Below, piece by piece: positions 63,905-64,000 of a stretch of DNA of 64,000 nt. The stretch is from the NCBI GenBank assembly GCA_944326555.1, contig CALVEK010000008.1, positions 23,599 to 87,598 on the forward strand, in the 5' to 3' direction. A program made the position numbers and the translations under genes. Under the pieces are notes generated by a model, which worked only from the letters and a program-made list of their open reading frames with translations, searched no databases and was not told the origin of the DNA. This DNA comes from Candidatus Gastranaerophilales bacterium. GTDB lineage: Bacteria > Cyanobacteriota > Vampirovibrionia > Gastranaerophilales > Gastranaerophilaceae. Position 1 is the stretch's first letter; every line of letters starts with the position of its first letter.

Positions 63905-64000
63905 ATGGCGGAAATAATGCGTCTTATATCGAACCATTTATTAATATGCTTAAAGAACAGCTATTAAGTAAATCTAGTACTAAACTGATTTATATGTTAA

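Larger units (their letters stand above)
63435..64000. other. Gene-free right end with three hairpin plus CCGCCA units
   Basis: In these 566 bases I find no convincing gene. Short open frames here lack ribosome binding sites. The region holds three terminator-like hairpins, each next to a TGGCGG stretch (63504, 63677, 63906), and a GTTTTTC/GAAAAAC inverted repeat near 63740-63757 flanked by two ACTCCGT copies. A frame open to the right end (ATG at 63946) is too short to judge. Confidence 0.6.

Noticed and set aside
63582..63967. Two short open frames in the right-end region
   Set aside because: They read through terminator hairpins and tRNA-like fragments and have no ribosome binding sites.
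63946..64000. Possible gene start (ATG 63946) running off the right edge
   Set aside because: Only 18 codons are visible and there is no ribosome binding site.

Overview
The window is a low-G+C (by eye about one third G+C), gene-dense chromosomal segment from a Gram-negative-type bacterium. An LPS-type heptosyltransferase, periplasmic Spy-like proteins and a prepilin point to a two-membrane envelope. Many proteins look lineage-restricted: Tyr/Gly/Pro-rich N-termini with one membrane anchor, and multi-pass proteins carrying short SFKG or N-V-x-F-G motifs. These, with DUF2993 (LmeA-like) and GerMN proteins beside a translation operon, suggest a non-photosynthetic relative of Cyanobacteria (Melainabacteria/Vampirovibrionia, Gastranaerophilales). 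That placement is inference from protein style, not from a marker-gene tree. No phage, insertion sequence or CRISPR array was seen.

Layout. 1-6.1 kb: start of a prepilin gene, a small anchored protein, a GlcF-like Fe-S protein, two tandem zinc dehydrogenases, and two coupled lineage-type membrane proteins. 6.1-16.9 kb: a Pro-rich repeat protein, pgi, a very long coiled-coil protein, a GAF-GGDEF-HD-GYP protein, a heptosyltransferase, tdk and small unknowns. 17-22.1 kb: a signalling cluster (histidine kinase, CheY-like regulator, divergent GspE/PilB ATPase, unknown, HD-GYP-like hydrolase). 22-28.3 kb: a TPR protein, tRNA-Leu(UAA), an anti-sigma/ECF sigma/Spy-like operon, and a duplicated two-gene module of M48-like pseudo-peptidase plus exported partner. 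28.3-37.9 kb: TIGR02757, tadA, a group 2/3 sigma factor, then a leftward operon purD-like, rnpM(ylxR), infB, rbfA, truB, LmeA-like, GerMN, HicB-like. 38-51.3 kb: a Gly-rich protein, dut, serB, clpB, rsmH with an FtsL-like gene, an internally duplicated 852-aa membrane protein, a GNAT-like anchored protein, gyrB. 51.5-64 kb: a 1235-residue protein ending in an HEAGH zincin motif, a GNAT, a two-component system divergent from a second Spy-like gene, DUF486, SIMPL, panE-like, cupin, two divergent unknowns (one possibly ADP-ribosyltransferase-like), and a gene-free tail with terminator hairpins next to tRNA 3'-end-like fragments.

The strongest candidate for something undescribed is a set of four dispersed genes (268, 7373-, 38924-, 48662-) sharing a promoter/leader block (TGTTTTTATA...GTAAGG). 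All four have Tyr/Pro-rich N-termini; three continue into one membrane anchor followed by basic residues, and the fourth ends in a glycine zipper. Two of them also share the start of their 3' trailers. Their cargo differs: nothing, a Pro-Gly repeat, a helical domain with a glycine zipper, or a GNAT fold. The SFKG/NVxFG motif recurs in several other lineage-type proteins, and in one it begins both halves of an internal duplication.
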